Of a stretch of 64,000 nucleotides of DNA, positions 50,664-59,170 are shown in pieces. The DNA comes from Desulfosediminicola flagellatus (GTDB lineage Bacteria; Desulfobacterota; Desulfobulbia; Desulfobulbales; Desulfocapsaceae), in assembly GCF_005116655.2 (NCBI RefSeq), contig NZ_CP050698.1, forward strand, positions 3,805,501-3,869,500. The letters are read 5' to 3'. Position 1 is the first letter of the stretch, and the number at the start of each line of letters is the position of its first letter. The notes beneath the pieces are model-generated. The model had not been told where the DNA came from, did no database searches, and saw only the letters and a list, made by a program, of their open reading frames with translations. The translations under genes were made by a program, and so were the position numbers.

Positions 50664-51442
50664 TCCAGCTCCTTTGATTCAAATACAGGCCCATCAAGGC
50701 AGACATGTACGTACTTGCCATCACCTACAGGTCTGTTGCAACCGAGACAGGCTCCCATTCCGCAGGCCATTACGCTCTCAACACTTACCTGGCATCTAAG
50801 ATTTTCTTTTTCACAGAACTTACTGATTGCACCCATCATAGGTTCGGGTCCACAGGCATACACTAGTGTATCAGCTGAAAGTTGAAGTCCCTTCAATGCA
50901 TCGGTTACGAAACCCTTCTCACCGAATGAGCCATCATCAGTGGTGGCAATTGTACGCATACCAATCTGTTTAAAGTCTTCAACAAGAGGTTCAACCTCAC
51001 CCTTTGAGCGACCACCGAGGATAATAGTATCGGCTGCATTACGCGCCTTCTTCCTGCGGCTGATCTCTTTTGCAAGAAACAGCATAGGTGCAATACCCAA
51101 TCCGCCACCAATAATGCAGACAGGTGCTACATCATTAATTCTAAATCCTTTTCCAAGAGGTCCGAATACAGAAAGCTCCTCACCTTCCCGGGCATGAGCA
51201 AGCAGTTCAGTTCCCCTGCCCACTATCTTGAAATAGATCTGAATATGTCCACTCGTATCTGACTGGTGGATTGAAAATGGTCGACGGAGCATTGGATCTT
51301 TACCCGCTGCAGTCCGAATCATAACAAACTGACCCGGCTTACAAGAACCTGCAATATCAGGTGCTTTAAGCGTCAGGCGCACATTGTCTTCAGACAGCTG
51401 TTCAACACGGGTAACTATTGTTTTTTCCTGATATTGTGGCAT
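50651..51442 (-). CDS. pyrK: Dihydroorotate dehydrogenase B, electron transfer subunit
   Basis: A 263-residue FAD and [2Fe-2S] protein that links PyrD to NAD. The ferredoxin-reductase-like fold is shown by VRLTLKAPDIAGSCKPGQFV, MLRRPFSIH (FAD), FGPLGKGF, VCIIGGGLGIAPMLFLAKEI (NAD) and YACGPEPMM. The C-terminal cluster site is CGMGACLGC with a fourth cysteine in YVHVCLDGPVF. It is the first gene of the pyrK-pyrD-aroE-aroA run and is divergent from the prepilin peptidase gene. Confidence 0.95.
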   Translation of the reverse strand: MPQYQEKTIVTRVEQLSEDNVRLTLKAPDIAGSCKPGQFVMIRTAAGKDPMLRRPFSIHQSDTSGHIQIYFKIVGRGTELLAHAREGEELSVFGPLGKGFRINDVAPVCIIGGGLGIAPMLFLAKEISRRKKARNAADTIILGGRSKGEVEPLVEDFKQIGMRTIATTDDGSFGEKGFVTDALKGLQLSADTLVYACGPEPMMGAISKFCEKENLRCQVSVESVMACGMGACLGCNRPVGDGKYVHVCLDGPVFESKELEWNL

Positions 51443-51511
51443 AGTTACGTATACACTTTTGAGTGGATTTTTAATTTAAACGACTCTTTATCTTATCGAA
51501 TGAGGCAGTGG

Positions 51512-52306
51512 ATGGTTGCAGCAGAATCTCTTATACTCGTATTTTCGGCACTTTTCGGTGCCATTGTCGGGAGTTTTTTGAATGTGGTAATTCTACGGTT
51601 ACCTAAGGAGGACACCTCTATCGTTTTCCCTGCTTCGCATTGTCCTAAATGTGAACATCCGCTAGCTTGGTATGAGAATATACCTGTTATCAGCTATATT
51701 GTCCAACTTGGAAAATGTCGACACTGCAAAACTTCTATTTCCCTGCAATACCCGACTGTTGAATTGATCATGGCTGTCTTGACTGCAGCCCTCGTCAACC
51801 ACTTTGGGCTCTCAGCTGCTTTTGCCGGATACTTTATCTTCACTGCTGCACTCATTGCCATTATCTATATTGACATCCATTTGCAGATCATTCCAGATGT
51901 AATTAGCCTGCCCGGCATAGTCCTTGGATTTTTATTCTCATTCATTAACCCCTATGTAAGCTGGCAGAGCTCATTGATCGGTATACTTGCAGGAGGCGGG
52001 ATTCTATTTGCTATAGCTGAAGGCTACGCGTATCTCCGGAAAATGGAAGGAATGGGTGGTGGCGATATTAAACTCCTGGCAATGCTTGGTGCTTTTCTTG
52101 GCTGGCAATCACTGCCCTTTATCTTTCTAGCAAGTTCGTTAAGCGGGTCGATTGTAGGCCTTATGGCTATGCCTATTCAAAAAAAAGGTGGTCAGACACG
52201 TATTCCATTCGGGCCATTTTTATCATTGGCAGGTCTTTGCTATATGTTTTTTTCCACACAAATACTCTACTACTTCAACCTCTATCTCAATGGCCAATGG
52301 CCTTAA
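51512..52306 (+). CDS. pilD: Prepilin peptidase (type IV leader peptidase/N-methyltransferase)
   Basis: Inner-membrane aspartic protease that removes prepilin leaders and methylates the new N terminus. The ATG at 51512 with GAGG upstream gives 264 residues; an ATG at 51500 is nearly equivalent. Motifs: GAIVGSFLNVVILRLPKEDT, the zinc-type pairs CPKCEHPLAWYENIPVISYI and CRHC, IIYIDIHLQIIPDVI with the first catalytic aspartate, and GMGGGDIKLLAMLGAFLGW with the GxGD aspartate. About seven to eight helices. No pilus genes are in view, so it serves pili or a type II secretion system encoded elsewhere. Confidence 0.93.
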   Translation: MVAAESLILVFSALFGAIVGSFLNVVILRLPKEDTSIVFPASHCPKCEHPLAWYENIPVISYIVQLGKCRHCKTSISLQYPTVELIMAVLTAALVNHFGLSAAFAGYFIFTAALIAIIYIDIHLQIIPDVISLPGIVLGFLFSFINPYVSWQSSLIGILAGGGILFAIAEGYAYLRKMEGMGGGDIKLLAMLGAFLGWQSLPFIFLASSLSGSIVGLMAMPIQKKGGQTRIPFGPFLSLAGLCYMFFSTQILYYFNLYLNGQWP

Positions 52307-52341
52307 CACAGATTTCTCATCAAAAAAGTCCACGTCGGAGC

Positions 52342-52382
52342 ACAAGCCACGCCGCTGTAGCAAACTACCACATGTGGCTTGT
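52342..52382. repeat. Inverted repeat between convergent genes
   Basis: ACAAGCCAC (52342-52350) and GTGGCTTGT (52374-52382) form a perfect 9-bp stem around 23 bases; a second, shorter AACAC/GTGTT pair follows. There is no T-tract. The pair lies between the converging prepilin peptidase and flavodoxin-like genes, so a role in 3' end formation is possible. Confidence 0.45.
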
Positions 52383-52439
52383 AACACTACTCCTTCGGAA
52401 AACGTCGTGTTCTCCAAAGGGTGAGTGACTAAGCATAAA

Positions 52440-53090
52440 TCACTTGCCCATGTCACCTTTACTCATAAGCCGGTTAACCATCATCTTTCCCTGCTCAAGA
52501 GCATCAGCACACTGCTCTTTACTATGACCGTATCTTGGATAACGCCTTCTGAACCATGACGATTCAAGTCGTGGAAGCTTTCCCATCAACTGCAAAAACA
52601 AACCGATCGTTCGCCAGGGTTCCGAAGAACAGTGAAGGTAGACAATTGGTCTAGTGACCTTACCTCCAAGTTTATTCAGAATAAATTTTAATCCCCAATA
52701 ATGTGTCCGCCAATATGATCTACATGATATAAACGGAACAATAGTTGTCCCTTCACAAAGATCCCGACCGTACTTGTCAAGAAATGCTAAAACCGGCCCG
52801 CTTGGGCTATACGACCATGTTGGTCCGGCGATAATTACCAGGTCCCATTTTTCATATACGATATCATTTACTTGATTGACGGGAACACGCCAGCGAAAAA
52901 ACGAATACACCATGACTTTTGCCATCATAGCCCATGAAGTAAAAGGAAACGGCAGCTGGTCGACAGGCTGCAGTCTTTCCGTTACCACTTCGTGGTTACT
53001 CTGCTCAAGACCACAGACAAGACGCTGTATGAGTAATTGTGTCTGACCAGAGAATGAATAATAAACAATCAGAACCCGTTTTTTGCTCAC
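52440..53090 (-). CDS. Flavodoxin-like protein
   Basis: A 216-residue protein that begins KKRVLIVYYSFSGQTQLLIQ, the FMN-phosphate loop of flavodoxin-like folds, and has WDLVIIAGPTWSYSPSGPVL and TTIVPFISCRSYWRTHYWGL for the isoalloxazine side. The C terminus is extended by about 60 residues rich in Arg, Trp and Pro compared with flavodoxins. Relatives are annotated as flavodoxin family or NAD(P)H-dependent reductase proteins; the partner is unknown. It is a single gene behind dsrP, with a terminator between. Confidence 0.82.
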   Translation of the reverse strand: MSKKRVLIVYYSFSGQTQLLIQRLVCGLEQSNHEVVTERLQPVDQLPFPFTSWAMMAKVMVYSFFRWRVPVNQVNDIVYEKWDLVIIAGPTWSYSPSGPVLAFLDKYGRDLCEGTTIVPFISCRSYWRTHYWGLKFILNKLGGKVTRPIVYLHCSSEPWRTIGLFLQLMGKLPRLESSWFRRRYPRYGHSKEQCADALEQGKMMVNRLMSKGDMGK

Positions 53091-53160
53091 TGCTCAACCT
53101 TTGAAAAAAATTATCTTCCCGCCAAATCGCATATTTCGCACAATATACCAAATTTTTAGC

Positions 53161-53198
53161 AAAAAAAAAGCCCCCGATTTCTCGGGGGCTTTTTTTTA
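53161..53198. terminator. Terminator at the end of dsrMKJOP
   Basis: AAAAGCCCCCGA and TCGGGGGCTTTT form a strong 12-bp-plus stem with a 4-base loop and long A and T flanks on either side. It lies 15 bp after the dsrP stop and ends the dsr operon on the minus strand. Confidence 0.93.
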
Positions 53199-53212
53199 GA
53201 CCATAATTTTAC

Positions 53213-54391
53213 TTAGTGGCCTTCAACCTCATGCTCTACGCCAACGGCAATTTTGTAAAGAATGGTTACAATCGCAAGTCCGGTTGCCCAGATACCAAGA
53301 GCGATACCAATCTCATTAGCTGTTGGGTAGTACTCAACAATTTCATTCAATGGATTCACTACAAGTCCACCGAATACAAAACCAAGACCTTTATCAAGCC
53401 AGAGCGCTACAAAAATAGCAATACAACCAAATCCTATAAGGACCTCGTTGTACATTTTTGTGATTTTCATGTAGCCGAACAGACCAAGAGCACCAAAGCA
53501 CAGTAAAGTAGATGCCCACATGAACGGAACAAGGTTATTATACACATGTCCGCCATGATCAAGACCAAAGAACAAATATTCAAGAGCATGTTTGTGGCCG
53601 GGAATATTTGAATACCAACCTACAAAGAACTCTAAGACAACAAAGAACGCGTTAATTATTGCAGCATACATAATAATGGTAGTCAGCTTATTAATCGCTT
53701 CTTTACCAGCATCAAAGTTTGCAACGCGCTTCATAATAATACATGCCAGAACGATAAGTGCAGGTCCTGCAGCAAACGCAGACGCAAGGAATCGCGGTGC
53801 GGTAATCGCGGAAAGCCAGAAGTGACGACCAGGCAGACCACAATAGAGCATAGCAGTTACGGTATGAATGGAAACAGCAAACGGAATGGAAATATATACG
53901 AAGATATAAACCCACTTCGGAGGCTTAACCTGCTTACGCTCTGCAGTGAGGATAACCCAACCGCAAATAACGTTCAGCGAGAGATAACCCAGCAGAACCA
54001 CCATATCCCAGAACAACATGGAATTAGGGGTCGGGTGGAAAATCATGTTCAGGCCACGCTGTACCTGTCCGATATCAGCAAGGATGAACATCAGACACAT
54101 AACGATAGCTGCAATGGCAAGAAACTCGCCAAGGATAGTTATACGTCCAAATACTTTGTAGTTATGAATATAGTACGGAAGGACCAGCATCAACCCTCCA
54201 GCCGCAACACCAACCAGAAAAGTAAACTGAGAAATGTAAAGACCCCATGAGAGATCACGTCCCATTCCGGTCAGTCCCATACCAAATGTAAACTGTCTAA
54301 AATAACAAACAGCCCCTACTGCGATGAATGCGCCTAGAAATGCAAGCCACATCCAATAGGCATTATTGCCTTTCAATGCTTTTTCTAACAT
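53213..54391 (-). CDS. dsrP: DsrP, membrane subunit of the DsrMKJOP complex
   Basis: A 392-residue polytopic NrfD-type protein with about ten helices (FLGAFIAVGAVCYFRQFTFG, FTFLVGVAAGGLMLVLPYYI, AFLASAFAAGP-like segment SAITAPRFLASAFAAGPALI, VVLEFFVGWYSNIPG). It works with the iron-sulfur protein DsrO in quinone redox chemistry, handing electrons between the menaquinone pool and the periplasmic side. It is the last gene of the operon, 7 bp after dsrO, and is followed by a strong terminator. Confidence 0.95.
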   Translation of the reverse strand: MLEKALKGNNAYWMWLAFLGAFIAVGAVCYFRQFTFGMGLTGMGRDLSWGLYISQFTFLVGVAAGGLMLVLPYYIHNYKVFGRITILGEFLAIAAIVMCLMFILADIGQVQRGLNMIFHPTPNSMLFWDMVVLLGYLSLNVICGWVILTAERKQVKPPKWVYIFVYISIPFAVSIHTVTAMLYCGLPGRHFWLSAITAPRFLASAFAAGPALIVLACIIMKRVANFDAGKEAINKLTTIIMYAAIINAFFVVLEFFVGWYSNIPGHKHALEYLFFGLDHGGHVYNNLVPFMWASTLLCFGALGLFGYMKITKMYNEVLIGFGCIAIFVALWLDKGLGFVFGGLVVNPLNEIVEYYPTANEIGIALGIWATGLAIVTILYKIAVGVEHEVEGH

Positions 54392-54398
54392 GACGACC

Positions 54399-55238
54399 TC
54401 ACACTATGTAAAAGACTGACGGTTTCGTTCCAAGAGAAGGCTTCCTCTGGATCGTATGTTCCTCATCAAGGACCTTCCTGATCTCGGATTCCGGATCATT
54501 AAGATCACCGAAAACAATAGCTCCGGTTTCCTTGACCGCTTCTACACACGCAGGCTCCATGCCCTGTGCGAGACGCTCTCCACAGAGATTACATTTTTCG
54601 ACGACACCGCGCATACGGGTCGGGAAATCCGGATTGATGTCCGCTGTTTTAATATGAGGACGTGGGTCAAACCAGTTAAAGCTACGTGCACCGTATGGAC
54701 AGCCCATCATACAGAAACGACATCCGATACAGCGATGGTAGTCCATGGCAATGATGCCGTTTTTCTCAAGTTTAAAAGTCGCCTTGGTAGGACATACACG
54801 AACACATGGCGGCTCATCACAGTGATTACAGAGTACGAGAAAGTCGTTCTCCTTAGTGACCTTGGAAGAATGATATGAAGAATGCTCAGGAAACGCATTT
54901 TCAAAAGGAGTCTTCCATACCCACTTAATTTCACTTTTCTTACTGTCAATCTGCGGAATATTATGAGCGTGATTACAGGCAGCTACAGCCTTATCAAGCA
55001 ACTCTGGTTTTCCGTAAAACTTACGCATATCGATAACAAGTCCAAGGCGTACACCTTGTGGTGCCTCGACAGCGTGTGCATCAGCGCTATGGGTATCCGC
55101 CGCAGCTGCACCGTGTGCTGCAGGTGCGGTAGATGCAACTGCAGGAGTTGCTGTCAGTTTGATAACCGCAGGGGCGCTGATTCCGGCAAGTGCAGTAGCA
55201 CCTGCCATCTTTAGGAATTTTCTTCTTTTATTATCCAT
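54399..55238 (-). CDS. dsrO: DsrO, periplasmic iron-sulfur subunit
   Basis: A 279-residue protein with a twin-arginine signal (NKRRKFLKMAGATALAGISA). An Ala/His-rich linker follows (APAAHGAAAADTHSADAHAV). The ferredoxin-type cluster sites are CNHCDEPPCVRVCPTKATF, CIGCRFCMMGCPYGARSF, CNLCGERLAQGMEPACVEAV and others, enough for several [4Fe-4S] clusters. It pairs with DsrP and is thought to link to the cytochrome DsrJ. The start overlaps the dsrJ stop by one base (TAATG). Confidence 0.95.
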   Translation of the reverse strand: MDNKRRKFLKMAGATALAGISAPAVIKLTATPAVASTAPAAHGAAAADTHSADAHAVEAPQGVRLGLVIDMRKFYGKPELLDKAVAACNHAHNIPQIDSKKSEIKWVWKTPFENAFPEHSSYHSSKVTKENDFLVLCNHCDEPPCVRVCPTKATFKLEKNGIIAMDYHRCIGCRFCMMGCPYGARSFNWFDPRPHIKTADINPDFPTRMRGVVEKCNLCGERLAQGMEPACVEAVKETGAIVFGDLNDPESEIRKVLDEEHTIQRKPSLGTKPSVFYIV

Positions 55239-55636
55239 TAGAGCGTCTCCTTCTTGGATGCTAACTGTGCAGGTGTCAAATGGCAGTTCCAGCAGTATGG
55301 CTTTACATCTGCGTATTCATGACAGGAATCACAAAATTTTTCTTTATTGGAATGGCATTGCATACATGCCAACTGCAGTCCTTTGCGATATTCCTTACCA
55401 TCTACTGTTATCGAAACTCGCTCACCATTGCGCAGTACATCATCACGCCACTCATTGAGGATTTTCATGTGCTTGGCACGCATCTCACTAGCTGGTGCTA
55501 CACACTGTTTTTCTCCGCCAGGCGGTAATTCTGGTGTTGGCACAGGGCCTGCGGATAAACCGTTGTACCAGAAGGGAAATGTCACGAAGAAGACCAAGAT
55601 AACAAGGCCCGGTATTACTGTTCGTTTATTGTACAT
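55238..55636 (-). CDS. dsrJ: DsrJ, triheme cytochrome c
   Basis: A 132-residue protein anchored by its uncleaved N-terminal helix (VIPGLVILVFFVTFPFWYNG), facing the periplasm. Three heme sites are seen: CMQCH, CDSCH and CWNCH. Cys45 in KQCVAPASEMRAKHM corresponds to the cysteine that gives one DsrJ heme an unusual His/Cys ligation in Allochromatium. The partner and the direction of electron flow are not settled. Between dsrK (31 bp upstream) and dsrO. Confidence 0.95.
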   Translation of the reverse strand: MYNKRTVIPGLVILVFFVTFPFWYNGLSAGPVPTPELPPGGEKQCVAPASEMRAKHMKILNEWRDDVLRNGERVSITVDGKEYRKGLQLACMQCHSNKEKFCDSCHEYADVKPYCWNCHLTPAQLASKKETL

Positions 55637-55667
55637 GAGTCAGACTCCTATATTCTGGTCAGGTTTA

Positions 55668-57302
55668 TCACACCAAGGTGCGCAAGCCTTCATCGAGATT
55701 AGCTCTATTTTCGCCTTCGCCTTCCTGAACGATAGCGTTACCGACAAGCTCAGATACACCACAAACACCAACTTCTGGTGTCCAGTAGTTATTGAGAGAG
55801 GTCAGCGTAGCACGATCGATTGCACAAACACAGGAGAGCATATTGACGTCAAACTTATCACGAACGTACTGAACGGCATTCGCACGTGGATAACCTGCAC
55901 GCATCCTGAGCTCCATGATCTCATCTGTATTCAGACCAGTTCCGGAACCACAGCAGAAAGTCTGTTCACGAATGGTGTTTTCAGGCATCTCAACCCAGTC
56001 AACAACATGATCAAGAACGTAACGAGGCTCATCAAGAAGACCCATTGCACGGGAAGTGTTACAGGAATCATGGAAAGTAGCCTTCACATGTGCATTACGG
56101 CTCTTATCAAATTTGAGTTTTCCATGCTTGATAAGATCAGCTGTAAACTCTGTTACATGAACCATCTTTGTAGATGCTGCATTCTGGAACTTGGTACCGG
56201 TCATTGGAGATACTGGAACTTCCAGGAAGTCAGCAGGTCCGTTCATGGTATCCATGTACTGATGAAGTACACGCCACATGTGTCCACACTCACCACCGAT
56301 GATGTACTTAACTCCAAGACGCTCTGCTTCTGCATACATCTTGGCGTTCAGTTTTTTCATGGTCTCATTATTGGTGAAGAGACCGAAGTTACCACCCTCA
56401 GACGCATAGGTTGACCAGGTATAATCCAGACCAATTGCCTCAAAGAGAATCATGTAACCCATAGCTGTATACAGCCCTGGCTCAGCAAAAATATCTGCAG
56501 ACGGTGTAATGAACAGAACCTCAGCACCTTTACGGTTAAAGGTCACGTTTGGACGAACACCTGTCAGATTTTCAACATCATCTACCAGGAATTCAGCGTT
56601 ATCCTTAAAAGTGTGTGGCTGCAGACCCATATGGTTACCGGTACGGTTGGAGTTGGAGGCAGGCTCCAGAATCCAGTTAATACCAATACCGACAAGGTGA
56701 AGAAGCTCACGAAGCATCATTGTGATTTCAGCTGTATCGATACCGTATGGGCAGAAAACTGAACAGCGACGACACTCGGTACACTGATACGAGTACATGA
56801 ACCACTCTTTCAGTACACCTACTGTCATTTCACGTCCACCGACCATCTTACCGAGAATTTTACCACCGAGGGTGAAATCATTACGGTAGACAGAACGGAG
56901 AAGTTCTGCACGAAGAACAGGCATGTTCTTAGGATCACCGGTACCGAGGAAGAAGTGACATTTATCGGCACAGGCACCACAGCGTACACAACAGTCCATG
57001 AATATCTTCAGGGAACGAAACTTGTCCAGACGTTCTTTAAGACCATTAAGGATTATATCCTTCCAGTCTTCAGGTAATTTCCAGTCATCGTCTTCTGGAT
57101 TCCACTCACGGGCGTTTGGAAAGTACAGGCCCTTCTGGCTGTTGAGGTACTCTACTTTTTCAGCTTTCGCAGGGTATGCATAATTGCCTGGCTTGAAAAC
57201 AGCCGGAATATCCATCCAATCCTTGGTGGGTACGGCTCCAGTTGCCAAGGATGGTCCCTGCACTACGCTTTTAGATAATTGTTCTAATTTTGGAACTGAC
57301 AT
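55668..57302 (-). CDS. dsrK: DsrK, catalytic iron-sulfur subunit (HdrD-like)
   Basis: A 544-residue cytoplasmic protein related to heterodisulfide reductase HdrD. Two ferredoxin-like [4Fe-4S] sites, CCVRCGACADKCHFFLGT and CTECRRCSVFCPYGID, are followed by two CCG-type domains with FHDSCNTSRAMG and EQTFCCGSGTGLN, which form the noncubane cluster centre. With DsrM it is thought to use menaquinol electrons to reduce the DsrC trisulfide, the product of sulfite reduction by DsrAB. It starts 38 bp after dsrM. DsrAB and DsrC are not in this window. Confidence 0.97.
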   Translation of the reverse strand: MSVPKLEQLSKSVVQGPSLATGAVPTKDWMDIPAVFKPGNYAYPAKAEKVEYLNSQKGLYFPNAREWNPEDDDWKLPEDWKDIILNGLKERLDKFRSLKIFMDCCVRCGACADKCHFFLGTGDPKNMPVLRAELLRSVYRNDFTLGGKILGKMVGGREMTVGVLKEWFMYSYQCTECRRCSVFCPYGIDTAEITMMLRELLHLVGIGINWILEPASNSNRTGNHMGLQPHTFKDNAEFLVDDVENLTGVRPNVTFNRKGAEVLFITPSADIFAEPGLYTAMGYMILFEAIGLDYTWSTYASEGGNFGLFTNNETMKKLNAKMYAEAERLGVKYIIGGECGHMWRVLHQYMDTMNGPADFLEVPVSPMTGTKFQNAASTKMVHVTEFTADLIKHGKLKFDKSRNAHVKATFHDSCNTSRAMGLLDEPRYVLDHVVDWVEMPENTIREQTFCCGSGTGLNTDEIMELRMRAGYPRANAVQYVRDKFDVNMLSCVCAIDRATLTSLNNYWTPEVGVCGVSELVGNAIVQEGEGENRANLDEGLRTLV

Positions 57303-57340
57303 CGCTATTTAATCCTTATAAGCAAGTATTGGGAGAATGG

Positions 57341-58363
57341 TTATTCCTCATCTTTCTTCGGAGGCAACTCTTTCTCGACAGGAAGACCGGCTTCTACCAT
57401 GTACTCACGGAATTCATCTTCATACCCGGCATAAGAATGCGGAAGGATACGAGGGTTCCATGGGTTGATGTGGCGAACTTCACGGCTGTTGTTTTTCATG
57501 TTCCGGGTAGGACTCATGAAAACGCCACCCATGTGCATCAGCTTACTCCATGGGAAGTATGCAGCCAGTACGCAAACAAGGAAGAGGTGAATATAGAAGA
57601 TTGCACCCAGCTCAACCTGAATAGTCGGCTGAAGTGTAACAATGCCTACCGCCAACTGCTTAATAGCAGTGATATCGACATCGGTGCGCAGGAAGTATCT
57701 CATCAGAATTCCGGAAATGGCGATTGCGAAAAGCAATACCAGCGGGAAGTAGTCATTCAGAAGAGATATGTAACGCACCTTTGAGTTATAGATACGTCGC
57801 GCAAACAGAAAGGCTACACCGGCAACAATACCAGCATCGGTAATATACCATGTCGGATTTCCAATTGAATAGAAACCATCTATCCAGTCAAGTGCGCTGA
57901 TAAGTACCGGTACCGGCTCGAGAAAGAATCTCATATGCCTGAGTACAATCAACAGAAAAGAGTAATGGAATACAATGGCAAACAACCAGAGCCATTTTGA
58001 AGATTCATACGTAATCTTCGGTCCGTCGTGCATTTCCGCATGAGTATTTCTGAAGAGTGACCTGAAGGTCAGTATCTCCAGAGCCATCCTTGCAACAACC
58101 TGAGTTGTTGTATGCGGCGCCTCAAGCTTGTTGTGCTTGATGAAATCAAGCGATTTTCCCTGACCACAGGTAGTCTGAATCGAAAATGGCACAGGGGTCT
58201 TTGCCCACTGTACAATCCGATAAACGAAACCACCTACGAAGAGCATAATGGCCACGTAAGGGAAGAAGACACCAAAGATGTACTGAAATCCCGGTATCTG
58301 GGACCCTAGCCAGGCAATCACGACTAAGGCAATGACCGCCAGAAATGATAAGGCATACTTCAT
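57341..58363 (-). CDS. dsrM: DsrM, cytochrome b subunit
   Basis: A 340-residue membrane protein related to the NarI cytochrome b. An N-terminal pair of helices (ALSFLAVIALVVIAWLGSQI, VFFPYVAIMLFVGGFVYRIV) is followed by the NarI-type bundle with histidines for two b hemes (WLWLFAIVFHYSFLLIVLRH, IFYIHLFLVCVLAAYFPWSK, KLMHMGGVF). It accepts electrons from menaquinol and passes them to DsrK. It is the first gene of dsrMKJOP; the RsbRD-like gene lies 82 bp upstream on the same strand. Confidence 0.96.
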   Translation of the reverse strand: MKYALSFLAVIALVVIAWLGSQIPGFQYIFGVFFPYVAIMLFVGGFVYRIVQWAKTPVPFSIQTTCGQGKSLDFIKHNKLEAPHTTTQVVARMALEILTFRSLFRNTHAEMHDGPKITYESSKWLWLFAIVFHYSFLLIVLRHMRFFLEPVPVLISALDWIDGFYSIGNPTWYITDAGIVAGVAFLFARRIYNSKVRYISLLNDYFPLVLLFAIAISGILMRYFLRTDVDITAIKQLAVGIVTLQPTIQVELGAIFYIHLFLVCVLAAYFPWSKLMHMGGVFMSPTRNMKNNSREVRHINPWNPRILPHSYAGYEDEFREYMVEAGLPVEKELPPKKDEE

Positions 58364-58445
58364 TTCTTACCTCGCTTCAATTGAACTTGTTTTGGAAACC
58401 GCACGAAGGCCATATATCTCCCCGCACTGAGACCAGTTAATTTAC

Positions 58446-58979
58446 CTATACCGATTTTAAAAAGTCCTGCGTATCTTCATTCATCAATTTGGAAGGGCAT
58501 TTACTGTCCGTAAGGATGCTACTACCGGATTTGATTTCAGCAATGCGAACTTTGTACAGCCGCTCACGTGACTCCATATAAATATCGAATGCTGCTAAAA
58601 CTGCCAGATCAACTGCAAATTCGAAATCATAGAGTTCCTGAACAAAACGGGATCGCTCTTTATCTGCTGCAAATATCTCACGAGTAATATGCTTCACTGC
58701 ATTCAGAGGAGCTACGGCCTGTGCTGGTGTAAACTCCTGCACGGCACGTACCCGCATAAGGGTATCAACCGGCGCCTTAACTTCCTCGGGATCACCTCCC
58801 GTGGAAAGGACAACAAACAGCCTGTCCAATGACTCGCTGACTGCTGCACCAATAGGATTTGCAAATTTGTTTTTTTCCTTAGACAAGAACTCTGTGGAAT
58901 TATATGTAGACAGGGTGTACTCAATCCAACGATCAACTATTTTTTCCCTATAATTCCGAAATGCTTCTGCAAGATCCAT
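58446..58979 (-). CDS. RsbRD N-terminal-like regulator ahead of dsrMKJOP
   Basis: A 177-residue, all-helical cytoplasmic protein. Features such as FRNYREKIVDRWIEYTLSTY, NPIGAAVSESLDRLFVVLST, TPAQAVAPLNAVKHITREIF and FEFAVDLAVLAAFDIYMESR at the end of the bundle resemble the globin-like N-terminal domain of RsbRD, a sensory part of stressosome proteins. No STAS domain follows. A gene of this sort precedes dsrMKJOP in other sulfate reducers too, which suggests a sensor or regulator of the membrane complex, but its partner and signal are unknown. Confidence 0.8.
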   Translation of the reverse strand: MDLAEAFRNYREKIVDRWIEYTLSTYNSTEFLSKEKNKFANPIGAAVSESLDRLFVVLSTGGDPEEVKAPVDTLMRVRAVQEFTPAQAVAPLNAVKHITREIFAADKERSRFVQELYDFEFAVDLAVLAAFDIYMESRERLYKVRIAEIKSGSSILTDSKCPSKLMNEDTQDFLKSV

Positions 58980-59117
58980 TCACTCAATGCCTCTGGTAGA
59001 TTGTTGCTTACGTTAATGTCCATCCAAAAGGCGCAATAATCCAACTGAATGACCATTCACAAAAGCGCACTTCTATCATCTTTCCCGGTCTTTTTCAAGA
59101 CTATTTTTGAAAGGAAA

Positions 59118-59151
59118 AGTCCCGCAAAAACGTCTAATTCCAAGCGGGACT
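59118..59151 (-). terminator. Terminator after the Prc-type protease gene
   Basis: AGTCCCGC (59118-59125) and GCGGGACT (59144-59151) form a perfect 8-bp stem with an 18-base loop, 20 bp past the protease stop, followed on the minus strand by TTTTCC. Confidence 0.65.
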
Positions 59152-59170
59152 CACTGAATGTAAAGCATTC

